A stretch of DNA of 64,000 nucleotides from Moniliella sp. 'wahieum'. Lineage: Eukaryota; Basidiomycota; Moniliellomycetes; Moniliellales; Moniliellaceae. The notes under the pieces were generated by a model. It made no database searches, had not been told where the DNA came from, and saw nothing but the letters and a program-made list of their open reading frames with translations. Location: positions 434,001 through 498,000 of the forward strand of contig RSEE01000021.1 in the NCBI GenBank assembly GCA_003971905.1, written 5' to 3'. This document shows, piece by piece, positions 33,632 to 45,461 of this stretch. Both the position numbers and the translations under genes were made by a program. Within the stretch, counting starts at the first letter, position 1. Each line of letters starts with the position of its first letter.

Positions 33632-34374
33632 TTATACGCGGAAGCGCTTGGTGTCGTTGCGGTTGAAGAGGAAGCGGACCACCCCTACCTGGGCCAACGA
33701 CATGCTGATAATAACGACCGACTCGAGAAGTGAATACCAGAAGATACGGGACCTACACGAGTCAGTTGCTGGGCAAGAAGAAGAAATGTGAGAACATACT
33801 GGGTGTTCTTGACTGTATCGAAATTCCTCTTTTCCCTCGTCCGGAAGAAGCGTTGGGTCCTCTCAATTGCGGTCATTTCGCCCCAGAGTGAAGACAGGCT
33901 CTCTTCCAAAGGAGCCGTGTGGTCCGAAACGACGTGCCCCTCCGAAATGGGCAGCTCAAGACGAGGTTCAGACTCGACCGTAATGTCAAGTCGATCTGCA
34001 GGCACGTCAGGGTTCGCTCCATAAGTAGAGAAGAAAGGAATACGTACCATCTTGTCATCAGGGCCATTGTAGAAGCAAAAGACGTATTCGCCCACCGTGT
34101 TGCCCGTAAAGATCACGTCCAGCTGGCGTGCCGACGGCTCCTCAAGAATGGACTCGTCGTTGGGGTCGTGGATTGAATAGGCCACCCGGAAATCCCCTCC
34201 AGATTGGACAGCATAGTAAAAGCCCACCTTCTCCCCCACCTGGTCGACCCAGGCGTAGTAACATGACTTCTCGTGTGAGTCAATTTTGGTGGTTAATGCA
34301 GCTCCCCTAGCGGGTGAGGAAAGCAGGACAACCAGGAGGCTGAAGAAGCCCAGAACAGAGAGGAGCAGGCGCAT
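33632..34374 (-). CDS. p24 family cargo receptor (EMP24/GP25L, GOLD domain)
   Basis: Type I membrane protein of COPI/COPII vesicles cycling between ER and Golgi. A signal peptide (LLLSVLGFFSLLVVLLSS) is followed by a GOLD domain (CYYAWVDQVGEKVGFYYAVQ, DVIFTGNTVGEYVFCFYN), a coiled-coil linker (ERTQRFFRTREKRNFDTVKN), one TM (WYSLLESVVIISMSLAQVGV) and a short tail FLFNRNDTKRFRV with basic residues. Two introns fit: about 33980-34048 (after DDKM) and about 33750-33802 (after KNTQ). With these splices the gene reads through. ATG at 34372-34374; stop at 33632-33634. The subfamily (Erp1/Erp5-like or p24-gamma) cannot be fixed. Confidence 0.92.
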
Positions 34375-37206
34375 CCTGGGATGGGGGTTGGTGGGCGAGG
34401 GTAGTCTAACAGGAAGCCCCACACGACATTCCGCTGCGCTGTGGCGCAGCGGATCAGTGTCCACGTAATTACGCGCATTACCAAACCAGCGTTCGCGGCT
34501 GCAACTATTTTACTAGCGCAAATCCAAATCTGCCAAGTAGCTAGAGTAACTGTCGATGAGGCCTGATCTGGGATCTGACCGTGCTCTCGTGCGCAGCGCA
34601 TCCTCTGAAACGGCCCCGCGTAAAGAGCAAGCGTTGGTACCATCATCAGTCGTCGAGTCGATGGAATAAGACGAAGGCGAGGGCAGGAGCTGAGGCTCTG
34701 CGCTCATTCTGAGCCCTTAGCCATACGCTGCCAGTCTCCACGACTCGATGGCCCACTATGGCTTGCGTCTGGTTACGTCAGATGTTTCTTTGTCTGCGAT
34801 GCTAGAGCGCTTTTAACCCTACTACTACCACTCGCCGACTCGCTAGCCGTATTATAGTAGTAACGCCCACCTCGGTTCCCTCCGCCCACGATGGTGAGCG
34901 CCGGGTACCCAGGACCCACACTTGATGTAAGGCGCCCACTGACTGCTGAACCAGTTGCTGACAACGGGGGAGGATTCTGTGCCGGTTACGTCAAGCCATC
35001 ATGGTGCAAGTTCCGTGTCCCAATTGGCGTACTCTCGGTCCTTCTTTCATTGTCCATCCCCCCCACCATCGTCTGCGATGGATGAGTGCCGGATGGTAGA
35101 GAAAGTCTAGAGCGCAAGCGACAGTAGTACCTAAGCCCAATGTGGATGTTACGGTGGGGCGCTCGGTATCTCCGGACGCTGAGCCGCGCATGTCGTAGAC
35201 ATCTCATCCAAACACGCGTCAGTCCTGTTAGGCTATATAGCGAGAGAGAGTCAGTCGACATCTTGTCCATGCTGCGGATATCATCCCCAGCCCACCAAGG
35301 TCGCGTGGGTTCATTGGTACGATGTTTTGCGCCCATTGCGCCCTGTATTGGCAGAACCTGTTGAGCCATCGGGTGGCTCGTGCTTTGGCCAATGCCTCTT
35401 CCGTTGTTTTCTCTCTCTTGTTTTCCTTGTTCTGTGCAGCTTAGCCCCTGGTGGCGACTCGCTGCTTGTTGTTCCTCTGTAGACGTTACTGGCTGGCTTA
35501 GACCACCACCACCATCAGTGCGATTGCATCCCTCGAGGACCATCAGGCCTCAGGCCTCAGGACTCCAAGCCTCATCAGAACCCTTCCCGCTGCGCCCGAC
35601 TACGCAGCGTCAGCGCCTTTGAGAGCATGGAGTGCATCAGTCTTTTTTCACCTCTCTGGAAAGTGCTCCGCATCTGTTTATACATGTCATGAGGTGCATG
35701 AGGCACTTGAGGCCTGGTTCTTCTGTATATACGCAGCCATGCCCATCAGGGCTTGCTAACTGTAGTCCTTGTCGATCGGACCATCCTGTCTCTGTCTTTG
35801 GTCTCCCCTACTTCCCGTTTCTATCTCTCACCTTTCCACCTTCTACCGCCCTTACGAATTTACGACTTCATCGAGTACCCTGCAAGTCGCGGTTATACTA
35901 TCAGTATAGCGCTTGCTCTTCATAAGAACACCGTCTGTTTCCACCTATACCACAACGCGCCGAGTTTGGCAACGCTGCGGGGAACAGAGTAACTTCGGAG
36001 CTCCTGGAACGCGGTTGAACTGGTCTAACGACTCGTACACGGGTCCTATTTCGGAGGGTCTGAGCTGCGGCCTTTGCACGCAGGCAGTCACCCCAACTAG
36101 AGGGTCTCTCCCTCACCTCTACACCCGCTCGGTTCAACGTTCAACGTTCAATCAGGATCTGAAGCAGGACCTAACGTACGAGACTCCGATTGGCCTGTCC
36201 AAGAGTTTATATTCCTAAAAAACTACTGGGGTGGGGGTCTCACCTCGGGACTCCGCCCCATGACAGTGGCGAAGAGGCAGATTGTCAAGAGGCTCTCAGA
36301 GTAAAGCGAATGATGAATGATGTTAATGATGCAACACTTCCAGCACCTCCTGAAACGGTATCCGAGGGAATAACGGACCCACTTTGCGAGGTTCAACGTT
36401 CATCAGCTTCACGACCTACTATACTATGTGGCAATAGAGATACTATCGAAAGTATTAGGGCTAATATATAGGGGTCTGTACACACGTGTGTCGTTGCCTT
36501 CTCGCCGCGATTCTTTTAAATTTTTATCGTAACGTTCGAGTCTTCGCTCTCGTCCGGGCGCTATTGTTGGGGCGCTGGGCGTTATATAGTAGGTCGCAGC
36601 TAATATGAATAGCCGTTGGTACACTGCTTGCATGCACTGCTTCCACCGGAGGAGCGATCCATGCTCAAGCTCTCAAGAGCGAAGAACACAGCCTACAAGA
36701 GAATCGCTGCCTCCTATATCATCTCATCTACATCTCATCTGATGTATAGTCTTCTATATATAGTGTTTCGTGGGCCACTCTGGCAGTGGCCACCAGTCTT
36801 TCTCACAGTCCTCTTCGCGTTTTTCCAATAAAGCCTCCTCATCGATCATCGCAGATGAGGCGATGAGGATCTGCTGCCACTCGTTGATTAATGATTCTTG
36901 TCCAGGGTATCTGTGCGGGGCTAGAAGTCAAACCCACAGCACCAGTAGGCTAGTCACCGTAAGTCGGGATTCTAACACCACCACGGCATAGCACAAAATA
37001 GACATGTAACATGTTAGGCAAAACGCTTAGTATACACTGTTGGCAAAAAAAGCTTGTTGCATCCTCGGAAGGGCCGAGAGCTTATAACCCTGTTGTCTCT
37101 CTTATTATATGTAGTTGCCAAAGCGTCGGCCATCATCGATCATCTCTCTCTCTTCTTTCTTCAGAATCCTACACCCCTTGCTATCGCGCCACCGCCACCT
37201 CCACCT
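34375..37206. other. Gene desert between p24 and sedolisin genes
   Basis: 2.8 kb without a supported gene; only short conflicting frames. It holds CAGGCCTCAGGCCTCAGG (about 35544-35561), a TTCAACG array (36132-36152), and AT-rich stretches with several TATATA-like words (about 36460-36600 and 36710-36770). Confidence 0.55.
36132..36152. repeat. TTCAACG tandem
   Basis: Three tandem copies of TTCAACG/TTCAATC, the same word as at 9861 and 22230. Confidence 0.8.
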
Positions 37207-39017
37207 ATGCTCTCTAAGTCCTTATTAGCCAACTTCGTGTACGCCGCACTAGCCTTCACTGGCTTTGCCAGCGCCGCCACCACCCACTCCATCGAACGTG
37301 TGCCCAAATCGTACAGGGAGTTGGCCGATGCTCCTGGCACCAAGCCTATCTTTACACCATCACTGTCAAGGGCGAGCGTGAGCATGAGCTTGACGCCAGA
37401 TTGCACGCCATCTCCGTCACTGGTGGTAAGTGGTTGTCGGAGGAAGAGCTGGGTGCCTACATTTCCCCTAAGCCGCAGCATATTGCCGCCATCAAGAGCC
37501 CATCTTGCCTCAGTTGGTGTGCCGGAGGACGGAATCACCTCCAGCAAGTTCGGCGACCGGATTGAGGTTCGCAGCACCGTTGCTCAGGCCAACAAGGCTT
37601 GGGGAACAACGCTCAAGCACTATGTGATGTCAACCAGGGGGTTGCTCTGCGTACGACCTCGTACACCCTTCCGGAAGACCTTGAGGACTTTGTGGTAGCC
37701 GTCCATCCCTTTACTTCGTTTGACCTTCCACGCCCGTCCCTTCCCACACTCCGCACTTTATCAGCTAAGAAGGATAACATGCTGGTACGCGGCGGTACCC
37801 CTGCGTTGGCGGAGCGGGCAAGGTGCGATAGCCAATACGTGACGTTAAAATGTCTGATGCAACAATATGGAGCCGATTCATACATTCCTGCCAACAGCTC
37901 CTGGGGAGGGGAGACATTGTACTGATGGCCTATTCTTCGTACGCAAGTGTGAGCCCATCGGACTTTCACAAGTTCATTTCCGAGTTCCGTCCATCTATGG
38001 AAGGGGAGACTTTAACCATCAAGACGGGACCTGGTGACGGGAGCAACAATCCGTCGAACCCAGACAGGAAAGCAACCTGGATGTGCAATCGGCTGTGCTG
38101 GCGGCCCCGCTCAAGATTGGTTATTATCGTGCCAATAGTAACAACCAGGACTTCTCTACCGACATGACAAACAGTCTGAACACCATCGGTGATAGTTACT
38201 CCCCTCTCCCCGGTGTGATCTCTGTCAGCTACGGTGTGTCGGAGACGATGTCTCCCGGGGAGATGCCCAGGCCTTCTGCACTGCTGCCAAGAAGCTCACA
38301 GCACAGGTGTGACGCTTGTATTTGCCTCCGGTGACGGTGGTCTAGAAGGCGGTCACGATGAAGGCCAATCCTGCCATTCCGATGGATTCGGGGTCTCTTA
38401 CCCGAGTGGTTGCCCATATGTTCTTTCCGTCGGTGCCACGGTTGGATTCAATCCCCCAAAGGTGGCCAGCAACCCCGACGGCTCTTCTGCTTCTTCAGCT
38501 CCAGTGGGTATAGTAAATTCTTCGACGTTCCCCAATACCAGGCAAGCGCTGTGCGTTCGTACAATTCGAGCATTCCCTTTAAACAAATTATGGCTTGTTT
38601 AACCCCAAAGGTCGTGCCTTCCCCGACGTCAGCGCCAAGTACGTGTTTTACTCCACCCGCGGTAGACCCTGTATAATATACTGACTTTGCCCCGCCCTTT
38701 GGTCCCAGTGGATGGAAATTTGTCACGATCATTAACGGAACACAGACTCCAGCAGGTGGTACTTCCGCGTCAGCTCCGATTGTCGGCGCGATTCTGGCCT
38801 GGTGAACAATCACCGTGCTTCCTTGGGCAAAGACAACTCGGTTTTGCCAACCGACATTCTACGAAAACTCGTGGGCCTGGACGGACGTCACTTCGGGTTG
38901 GGCGGGTGGATGCGACGATAACCCCAAGTACTACTCCCTGCCACCAAGGGCTGGGATGTGGCTTCGGGATTGGGTCTACCCAACCTGACCGAGCTTTCAA
39001 GTTACCTTGAGACATGA
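37207..39017 (+). CDS. Sedolisin, S53 family serine-carboxyl peptidase (tripeptidyl-peptidase-like)
   Basis: Secreted acid protease. A signal peptide (LLANFVYAALAFTGFASA) is followed by the activation prodomain (KWLSEEELGAYISPKPQH-like segment, ITSSKFGDRIEV, LPEDLEDFV). The catalytic part shows CLMQQYGADSY, LDVQSAV carrying the catalytic Asp, PLPGVISVSYGVSE, GVTLVFASGDGG, FGVSYPSGCPYVLSVGAT and GGTSASAPIVGAI with the nucleophile Ser (about 38758-38796). The Ca-binding C-terminus has KGWDVASGLGLPNLTELSSY. An intron lies at 38639-38708 (GTACGT...TCCCAG), joining DVSA to NGWKFVTI. The frame slips repeatedly (for example near 37350-37440, 37600, 37920 and 38860-38990). The stop is in the LPNLTEL frame, at 39015-39017. 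Convergent with the CDC50-like gene. Confidence 0.93.
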
Positions 39018-39294
39018 CCTCTGATTGTCTCATGTTTCTGATGGACTCCCACTTTCGACTTCTGCTCTACCATTTTCAACTCTTCGCCGTATGACTCTAT
39101 GGATACATGGATTTCAGTGTTAGTACGGTTGATCGATCATACTTGCACAAGTATTGGTATAGAACATAAACCATTATTGGCGAAAACATGTGCAACTGCG
39201 GGGGATACGTGGGCGGTACAGTGGGCCCCTTCGAAAAAAGAGGAAGAGAGGCAAACGCCTCGCGGGAATCGGTGAAAGAAGTGGAGCTGTGCGA

Positions 39295-40626
39295 TTAATT
39301 ATGCTGAAAAGCTTGTGGCTTGTTCCAAGACAAGTGCTTTGTGTCTCCCAGACGTCTCGGTCGGACAAGCTGGAGGACGGAGATGAGAATGCCAATGCCG
39401 AAACAGAAGGCAGCGACGGAAAACATGGTGATCCCAAGGAAAGGGTTCCGTCCACCTGTCCAATTGGCGGTAGAGATGACAAAGCTCTTGGTCCCTTGAA
39501 ACGAGCAACGGGGTAGTTGTCCTCATCTGGATGCTGTAGTGCCCCAACCAGATCAGTATCGTCATTGCGCATATACAATTTGCGATCACAGGCAAACCTG
39601 CGGTTCGCATCCAAACGGCAAAGTGTTCGTTTCCCTCGGGGTTGAAGAAGTTGTCGGCGGTATAAAAGCCAGTAGGAATCCCAACCTCCCCGTCGCGTTC
39701 TGCCAATTGGGGGAGGGACGACGTCGTTAAAATTGTACTTTGACCGAATGTACTTTTTCATCTCCCCTGGCCAAACCAACCCTTTTCCTGCATTGGGTAG
39801 GGCGTGACACCCACATTACTCCCGTCTCCTGAGGTACGCTGGATCTGGTAAAATGTGTCTGTTGGCGTTAGCTAGTGCCTCGTGCGTGGGAAATGCATAC
39901 CATTGAAGACACTGTTTGGGATCAACCCGCACGGGTAAATGGGAACTTGGATCGTGCTTCCGTTGGGGTAGGTGCGATAGAAGTTATGCACCGGCTTGCA
40001 TGTCTGTCGCTTAAGGTCATGGAGGGAGCGGCGGTGACCCAGAAGCTGTTCGTAGTCGAAGGAACGGAGGTAGCGACGGTGAGCTTGGTAGTAATTCGTC
40101 AACTTGTAGTACAAAAACACCGACTTCTTCAGATCCATAGGGACATAAAAGTCAACCTGGCACACCTTGCCGTTGGGTGTGTTGCTGTCGATCCACGACC
40201 ATTGAGGCTTCGGCCAGGCCTCGGACGTGTTGGGTGCCTTACGTGCATCAATCTGATACTCGTATTTCGGCATGGGTGATGGCGTAGAGCCCTGCTGGAA
40301 ACATGTGGTATAGTCAAAAGTCAACTCGTTCACCGTCTGGCTGTCGACGTAGAGCACGGCTCCAATTGGCGCAAAAAAGACAGCCACCAAAAAGAAGATG
40401 CAGATCGCGAGCTTGGGGTAAAGATGGGTTCCATCCGGGCAGGCGTTGCTGGCGGAGGGGCGAGTCTGGAGCATAGTGAGCGGAAGAACTTGCGAGGGGG
40501 GAGGGGAAGTGGGAAGGGGCGGATACACACCCAGTGGTGGCTTATCGAGGAAGCTCTTCTTCTGCTGCTGCGCTCCTCGGCCTGGGATTGAGCATCGTCC
40601 ACGGACTTGCGCTTAAAGAGACCCAT
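39295..40626 (-). CDS. CDC50/LEM3 family P4-ATPase (flippase) subunit
   Basis: Chaperone-like beta subunit of phospholipid flippases in the late secretory pathway. The N-terminus MGLFKRKSVDDAQSQAEER is hydrophilic. A conserved RQQRLPxW-type stretch precedes TM1 (AICIFFLVAVFFAPIGAVLY). The ectodomain shows YTTCFQQG, CQVDFYVPMDLKKSVFLYYK, LTNYYQAHRRYLRSFD, CKPVHNFYRTYPNGSTI, YPCGLIPNSVFN and GNEHFAVWMRTAGLP. TM2 lies at plus-strand about 39360-39450, and the terminus is WNKPQAFQHN. An intron lies at 39845-39900 and another near the N-terminus (about 40480-40540). Several frame slips occur, including around TM2. Start ATG at 40624-40626, stop at 39295-39297. Confidence 0.93.
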
Positions 40627-41398
40627 AGCGGAACGGTGGTCGGCGGAGGCCCGTCGGCGTACGGAGACAGGCAAGCGAGATGAGGCGGAGGCGGTTGGCT
40701 TCTGGGAGGATGACAACGGATTGGCGATGGCTGAGGAGGGTGAGCGGCTGCTGCTGAGGCTTTCCTGAGGCCTGAGGGAAAGCGGCGGAGCAATGGTGGC
40801 GAGCGAGCAGCGAGCTATGAACGTATGAACATGCCTCCAGTGGAGCGCAAGTCTTACATAACGCAACGCGGCCACATGGGGCGTGTCCGTGATCGCCTAG
40901 ACGCCCTTTGGCGAAAGATGCAATTCGATCGTCGTGAGGCGTGAGGCGTGAGCGCGTGAGGTGTGAGCCGGTGACCCCGAGATCGCAGCATCAATGAATG
41001 ACTGCTACGGCCCCAAACCGCGGGGCGCGGCACGCTGACTCTTTCGCGACGGCCGAGCCGCTTGGCGGCGGGTGATAAAGCAAACCGGTGGGGGGGCCGC
41101 GCTCGCCTTCCCTTCGCCTGGAGGGGACGGCACGCGGGCATCGCCACCTGCAGGCGGAGTGGGCTCGCCTGGCGGCAGGCTTGCTGGTGGACGCACCCCC
41201 GTGCCTTGCTTCGTCAAGTGCACGTGCTCGGCGCGGGCGGAATAGCAGGGCGCAAAAGAGACAGGGCGGAACACTGGCGCTGTGCAGAGCGGCGCCGAGT
41301 GGCGACGAGCCCAGTCGCCTTGGCGTTGCCTCCACCACCCCCAGCGTCCGCGTGTGCCTTGCTGTCCACCCACCCCGCCCCACACCGGCCTGCGCACC
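40627..41398. other. Divergent intergenic region CDC50 / CK2 beta
   Basis: Promoter region for both genes. It contains a GTGAGGCGTGAG series (about 40935-40975), related to the GTGACGCG words elsewhere, and is very GC-rich from about 41000. No gene seen; the open frames on both strands are a GC effect. Confidence 0.5.
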
Positions 41399-42742
41399 AT
41401 GCCCCCCACCCCCCCGACTGAATCTGCTGCTGCCCTTCCAAGCCCAGCGATGCTCCCCGAGAGCACGTCGCACGACTCGGACAGCCAAGGGCTCGAAGAG
41501 GAGGAGCTGGAAGGTATGTGTCTCTTCCTTGAATTCACAGGAAACTAACGTTGTAACTTGCGTGCCCGCAGACGAGTACTCCCTTACCGAGTCGGGCACC
41601 GAGTCTCTCACCTGGATCTCATGGTTCTGCTCCCTGGCTGGTCACGAGTTTCTCGCCGAGGTCGCAGAGGAGTTTATCGAGGATGACTTCAACATGACTG
41701 GGCTCAACGCTGTTGTGCCCTACTACCGCGAGGCGATGGAGATGATTCTCGACATTGAGCCAGGTCCGTGCCTCATTTCGCCTGGGATTTTGCAGCACGC
41801 ACTAGTACTAACCCATCGTCCTGCAGAAGAAGATTCTCCTCAAATCCCCGACATTTCCATTGTTGAGTCATCGGCCGAGTTGCTGTACGGCATGATCCAT
41901 CAGAGATATATCTTGACTGCGCCAGGAATGCAGCAAATGGTGACCAAGTTGGAAGACGGTGTATTTGGCTGCTGCCCACGCGTCTACTGCGATGACCAAC
42001 CTATTCTCCCGTGCGGCCGGTCCGACACCCCAGGAATCGACACTGTTAAACTCTTCTGCCCCAACTGCATGGACCTCTATACCCCCCTTCGTCTCGTTTC
42101 CATGGGATTGATGGTACGCTATCCTCCCTCTTTCTTGGTGGGAGTAATCTAACTCAGCCCCTGGATACAGGATTTTACTTTGGCACCACTTTTCCCCACT
42201 TGATCCTACAAGCCTGCAAGGACCTCGCTTCCAGTCCCATCGCCTCTCTCAGTCTGCGGGGGCGGCGAAGGAGGCGAAGCTCGGAGGAGGATGAATTTGG
42301 GAACGAGGGCGTTCCATCCGACTCAGACCCTGTTACGCCCGGGGGAAGCGACGCGGAGGAGGAGCCGGGGTGGTCGAGTCGGCCTTGGGGGAGATCGGGG
42401 GATTCCCCGATGGGCGTTATGAGGATCTAGATTTGCCACCTAGTCTCTTGTCGACGGGTGTGCCCACGTGGCGGGTGTATCAGCCGCGGATCTATGGCTT
42501 CCGCGTCTCTGAGTTGGCACGGTCAGGGCCACGGATGCGCTGGATGCGTGCACGGCCCTCCACGTATGCTCAGCTCATGGGGCGTGAGACCCTCGCAAGT
42601 CCGCTCTTCAACCTGCGCCCTCCCCTAGTTCTGTGGAGAACACGAGAACGATGTCTCTGCTTCCCCGAGCAAGACGAGCGGTACAGATGCGGCGGCTCGA
42701 GCTCCACTGGCGCCAGAGCCGGCTGCCTCACAGAATGCGTAG
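41399..42742 (+). CDS. Casein kinase 2 regulatory (beta) subunit
   Basis: Regulatory dimer of the CK2 holoenzyme. An acidic N-terminus (GLEEEELEDEYSLTES) is followed by the core SLTWISWFCSLAGHEFLAEV, EEFIEDDFNMTGLN, AMEMILDIEP and ELLYGMIHQRYILTAPGMQQ. The dimerising zinc finger has CPRVYC and LFCPNCMD (CX4C ... CX2C). FYFGTTFPHLILQ and PRIYGFRVSELARSGPRM complete the fold. Introns: 41514-41571, about 41763-41826, and about 42112-42171. A G is missing just before the third donor; with it, MGLDG-FYFGTTFPHL splices in frame. The family's acidic stretch is expanded (RRRRRSSEEDEFGNEG to about 42420). The C-terminus is best read as an Ala/Pro-rich tail ending EPAASQNA at 42740-42742. Confidence 0.94.
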
Positions 42743-43348
42743 GCAAGCTACCTGGCCTACATGTGCACCTTGCTCTCACGATTTTGTACCACTTGCTTCG
42801 TTCGTGTGGCTACGATGTTTACGTGCCGCCATCTTTTCGTACATGCATCGTTCTGTTGACCAGAGCAGCTCAAGGATTGGGCTTATATAGAAGCTAACAG
42901 AGGAGGTAGATCGGCTTCGAGAGGGTTTCCTGCATCTCAAGACGCCCCATGGCCACTCAGCAGAGACCCCTTTCCCCTTTAATTACCACACGTCCCCTGC
43001 CACTTTATATCTGGCGCCGAGAGACTTGCGGCAGCGCCAGAGCCTCATTCCCGGCGGGTTTGCGATCCGTCCTTGGTGCCTTTCTTCTTGATTCTGTCAG
43101 TAACGACCGTCCCCTGCGTTCTACAGCCCACGCTCAACCTTCTTCGTTCACATCTTTCAGACTACTCACCAGAGCTAACGTAAGAAGAAAAGATGTAGAT
43201 GTATAGCGATGAGATCCGGCATACGCCAGGAACATGAATGTTGACAATCTTAAACAAGAACAAATTGACGTGCAAAAAACAAGGGGGAACTAGCGATCAG
43301 TAACCCCAAGACCAGAGAGCTTGAGGTATAGATAAATATACTGTTTTG
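42743..43348. other. Convergent intergenic region
   Basis: No gene, repeat or RNA recognised between CK2 beta and the convergent unknown membrane protein gene. Confidence 0.5.
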
Positions 43349-45461
43349 TCACGGCCAAGGCGGGTGGGAACGATGCAAGGGAGCAAAAGGTACTAAGTAT
43401 GAATCGTCGGCCAAGCATCCTGGACTTGATCCGGGAAAAGGAGGCTGAACGCGACGTGTCGGGGGAAGGGCCGTCAAGAGACGGGACGCCGAGAATTGGG
43501 CAGGACGCGAGCGTGACGAGCACCAGTGTATCGGTGCACCGGCCGCGGGGACGGATGAACTCGGCTGCGTCTTGCCCTCCAACGACAGGCTCGAGCAGCC
43601 GTCACTTGGGCTGTCGATGCCACCACGGCCTCCGCTGCTTTAGCTTGTGACACAATTCGCGACACCGACCGGCGAGTCGGAAGGGGATCCTCTTCTGACG
43701 ACTCGAGGAGTAGCTGTGCCACCTGATCCAATACCGGAGTATCATCCTGTCCAGGAATGTACTGCTCTCGTCAGGTCGAGGTGAGGGGGGAGCCGGGCTC
43801 CGGCAGGCGAGTCCTGCGCGCCGCGCGGCTTCCTGGGCCGCACGTCGTTCTCGGCGTCGCCACTGTGGGGTAGGACGGCGCCAGTCCCATTCTGACCCTG
43901 CAGCAGCTCGTCCGGGGAAAAAACGTTCAAACCAATAGTCTGGTTCGTCTACCACCGAGGACGATGACATTGCCGAGTCGGTCGGGCTGAAACACATGTT
44001 GTCTGTGCTTGAGGTTGTCGAAGCGCGAGACTGTTCCCGGATCCCAACAAAGGAAAGGGATTTCAGTTCCTCGTCCATCGCACTGGAGTGGGCACGCGCG
44101 TGAGCCCGAGCATGGATCTGTGCATGAGCGCCAGCATGCAGCGCATGGGCCGAAAGTGCATGCAGACGCATGTCCGAACGCGCATGGGAAGGCAACCCTG
44201 TTGTGCCCAGCGAATCCTCCAGCGAAACACGAAGGGAGGGCGCTGGCCGCCGCCCCTTGCCTTGAGGCGGGGCGATTGCAATTCGCGGGTACTGGTGAGG
44301 AGCGCATTGAGTTGGACGCGCGTCCGGCGCGTGCATGGGACTCGACAAACGGTTGCCAGTCCGGCTCTTTCAGCCGAATGCGACGGCCCGCACTGGATCC
44401 CTGAGAGGAGGAATACGACTCCCTTCGGCTCATTGCGTCGGGCTCCGAAGGGGCGCGCGCCTTGCTATCCGAGCTCGCAGAGGAAATGAGAATTGGGTCA
44501 GGGGCTGAGGCACGGCGCTTGGACATGGTGGAGGGGGAGAAGGGGCTAGGAAAGCGCTCGGAGGAGTATTGTGCAAATCATGGGCTTGGAGCATCCGAGA
44601 AAGATTGCTACCCTCCTTAGATGGGTGGAGGGGAACAGTGATAGGATGAGAAGCAAGGGGTGGTGGAATCGGATGAAGTGATGGCCACCACACAAGGGCC
44701 ACTAGACGATGTGTCGTCCCCTGGGGAGTCGGGAGAAACATCACCAGGCTCGTCCATTTCGACAATAGCATCGTCCATGGATGTGCCGATCCGGACCCGG
44801 CAGACGCTAAGCGGGCGTCCAGCTCGGCTTGTGCACGCATGGCCATCTGATGCAGCTCGAGCGCTAGATTGCTGGAGGTGCCTCCTCCTGGACACGTATC
44901 CTCCATCGAGGGGGAAGGAACGCGCTCCGTGTCACCTGACCCAGAGAGCGAACCTTCCTCGGAGTCGGAATCAAACCATGTTGGCCTGTATTGCTTTCTT
45001 CGTCGTTGCCAAAGGTGTGGGGTTCCAGGGGATGTTGCCCGGCGTCGTGGTGGATATGATGGTGGTGGATATGATTGGCTGATTAGGGCGGCCCAGGAGG
45101 AAGCGATTCAGGCTTACATCCCGGTCCAATGCGCTCGCCACATGGTACCGTTGGTTGCGGCTGTGGGGAGTGACCTCCTCATCAGCGCTGGCGTAGCTGT
45201 CCACGTCGCTGGGATAGACGCGAACATTGCTGCCGTATTCAAGGCGTGCGAAGGTGCGTTGGAGAACGGCCAACAGATGGGACATAGCAAGAATGGCGAC
45301 GCGAAGAATGAGAGTTCCCAGCGCCAGTACAATGTGGGCAGCGAGAAAAAGAACAAAGAAAGTGTGCGGCCAGGATGAGAACGGGCCGGAAAAGGGGGCG
45401 GAAGACGCTTGGCGTCGACATGTACATCCGTGCCGGCCGGGACGGCGGCGGAGGGGGGCAT
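43349..45461 (-). CDS. Uncharacterised Ser/Arg-rich protein with an N-terminal membrane segment
   Basis: Not recognised. From the likely start at 45461 (MPPSAAVPAGTDVHVDAKR), one or two hydrophobic segments follow (FLAAHIVLALGTLILRVAI, MSHLLAVLQRTF). Then comes a soluble stretch (RLEYGSNVRVYPSDVDSYA) and a very long low-complexity Ser/Arg/Ala region with acidic patches, an EPDYWFERFFPG motif (plus-strand about 43915-43950) and a run of His-Ala-Arg words (about 44080-44180). No conserved enzyme motif is visible. Joining the segments needs several frame changes (near 45380, 44900, 44550 and 43600). The minus strand is favoured because the hydrophobic and acidic segments make a coherent protein there; the exact ends are uncertain. 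Confidence 0.5.

Noticed and set aside
41088-42152. A 354-codon frame starting before the CK2 beta ATG
   Set aside because: Its N-terminal part is GC-rich read-through and its body is CK2 beta read across introns; the ATG at 41399 with intron splicing fits the family.
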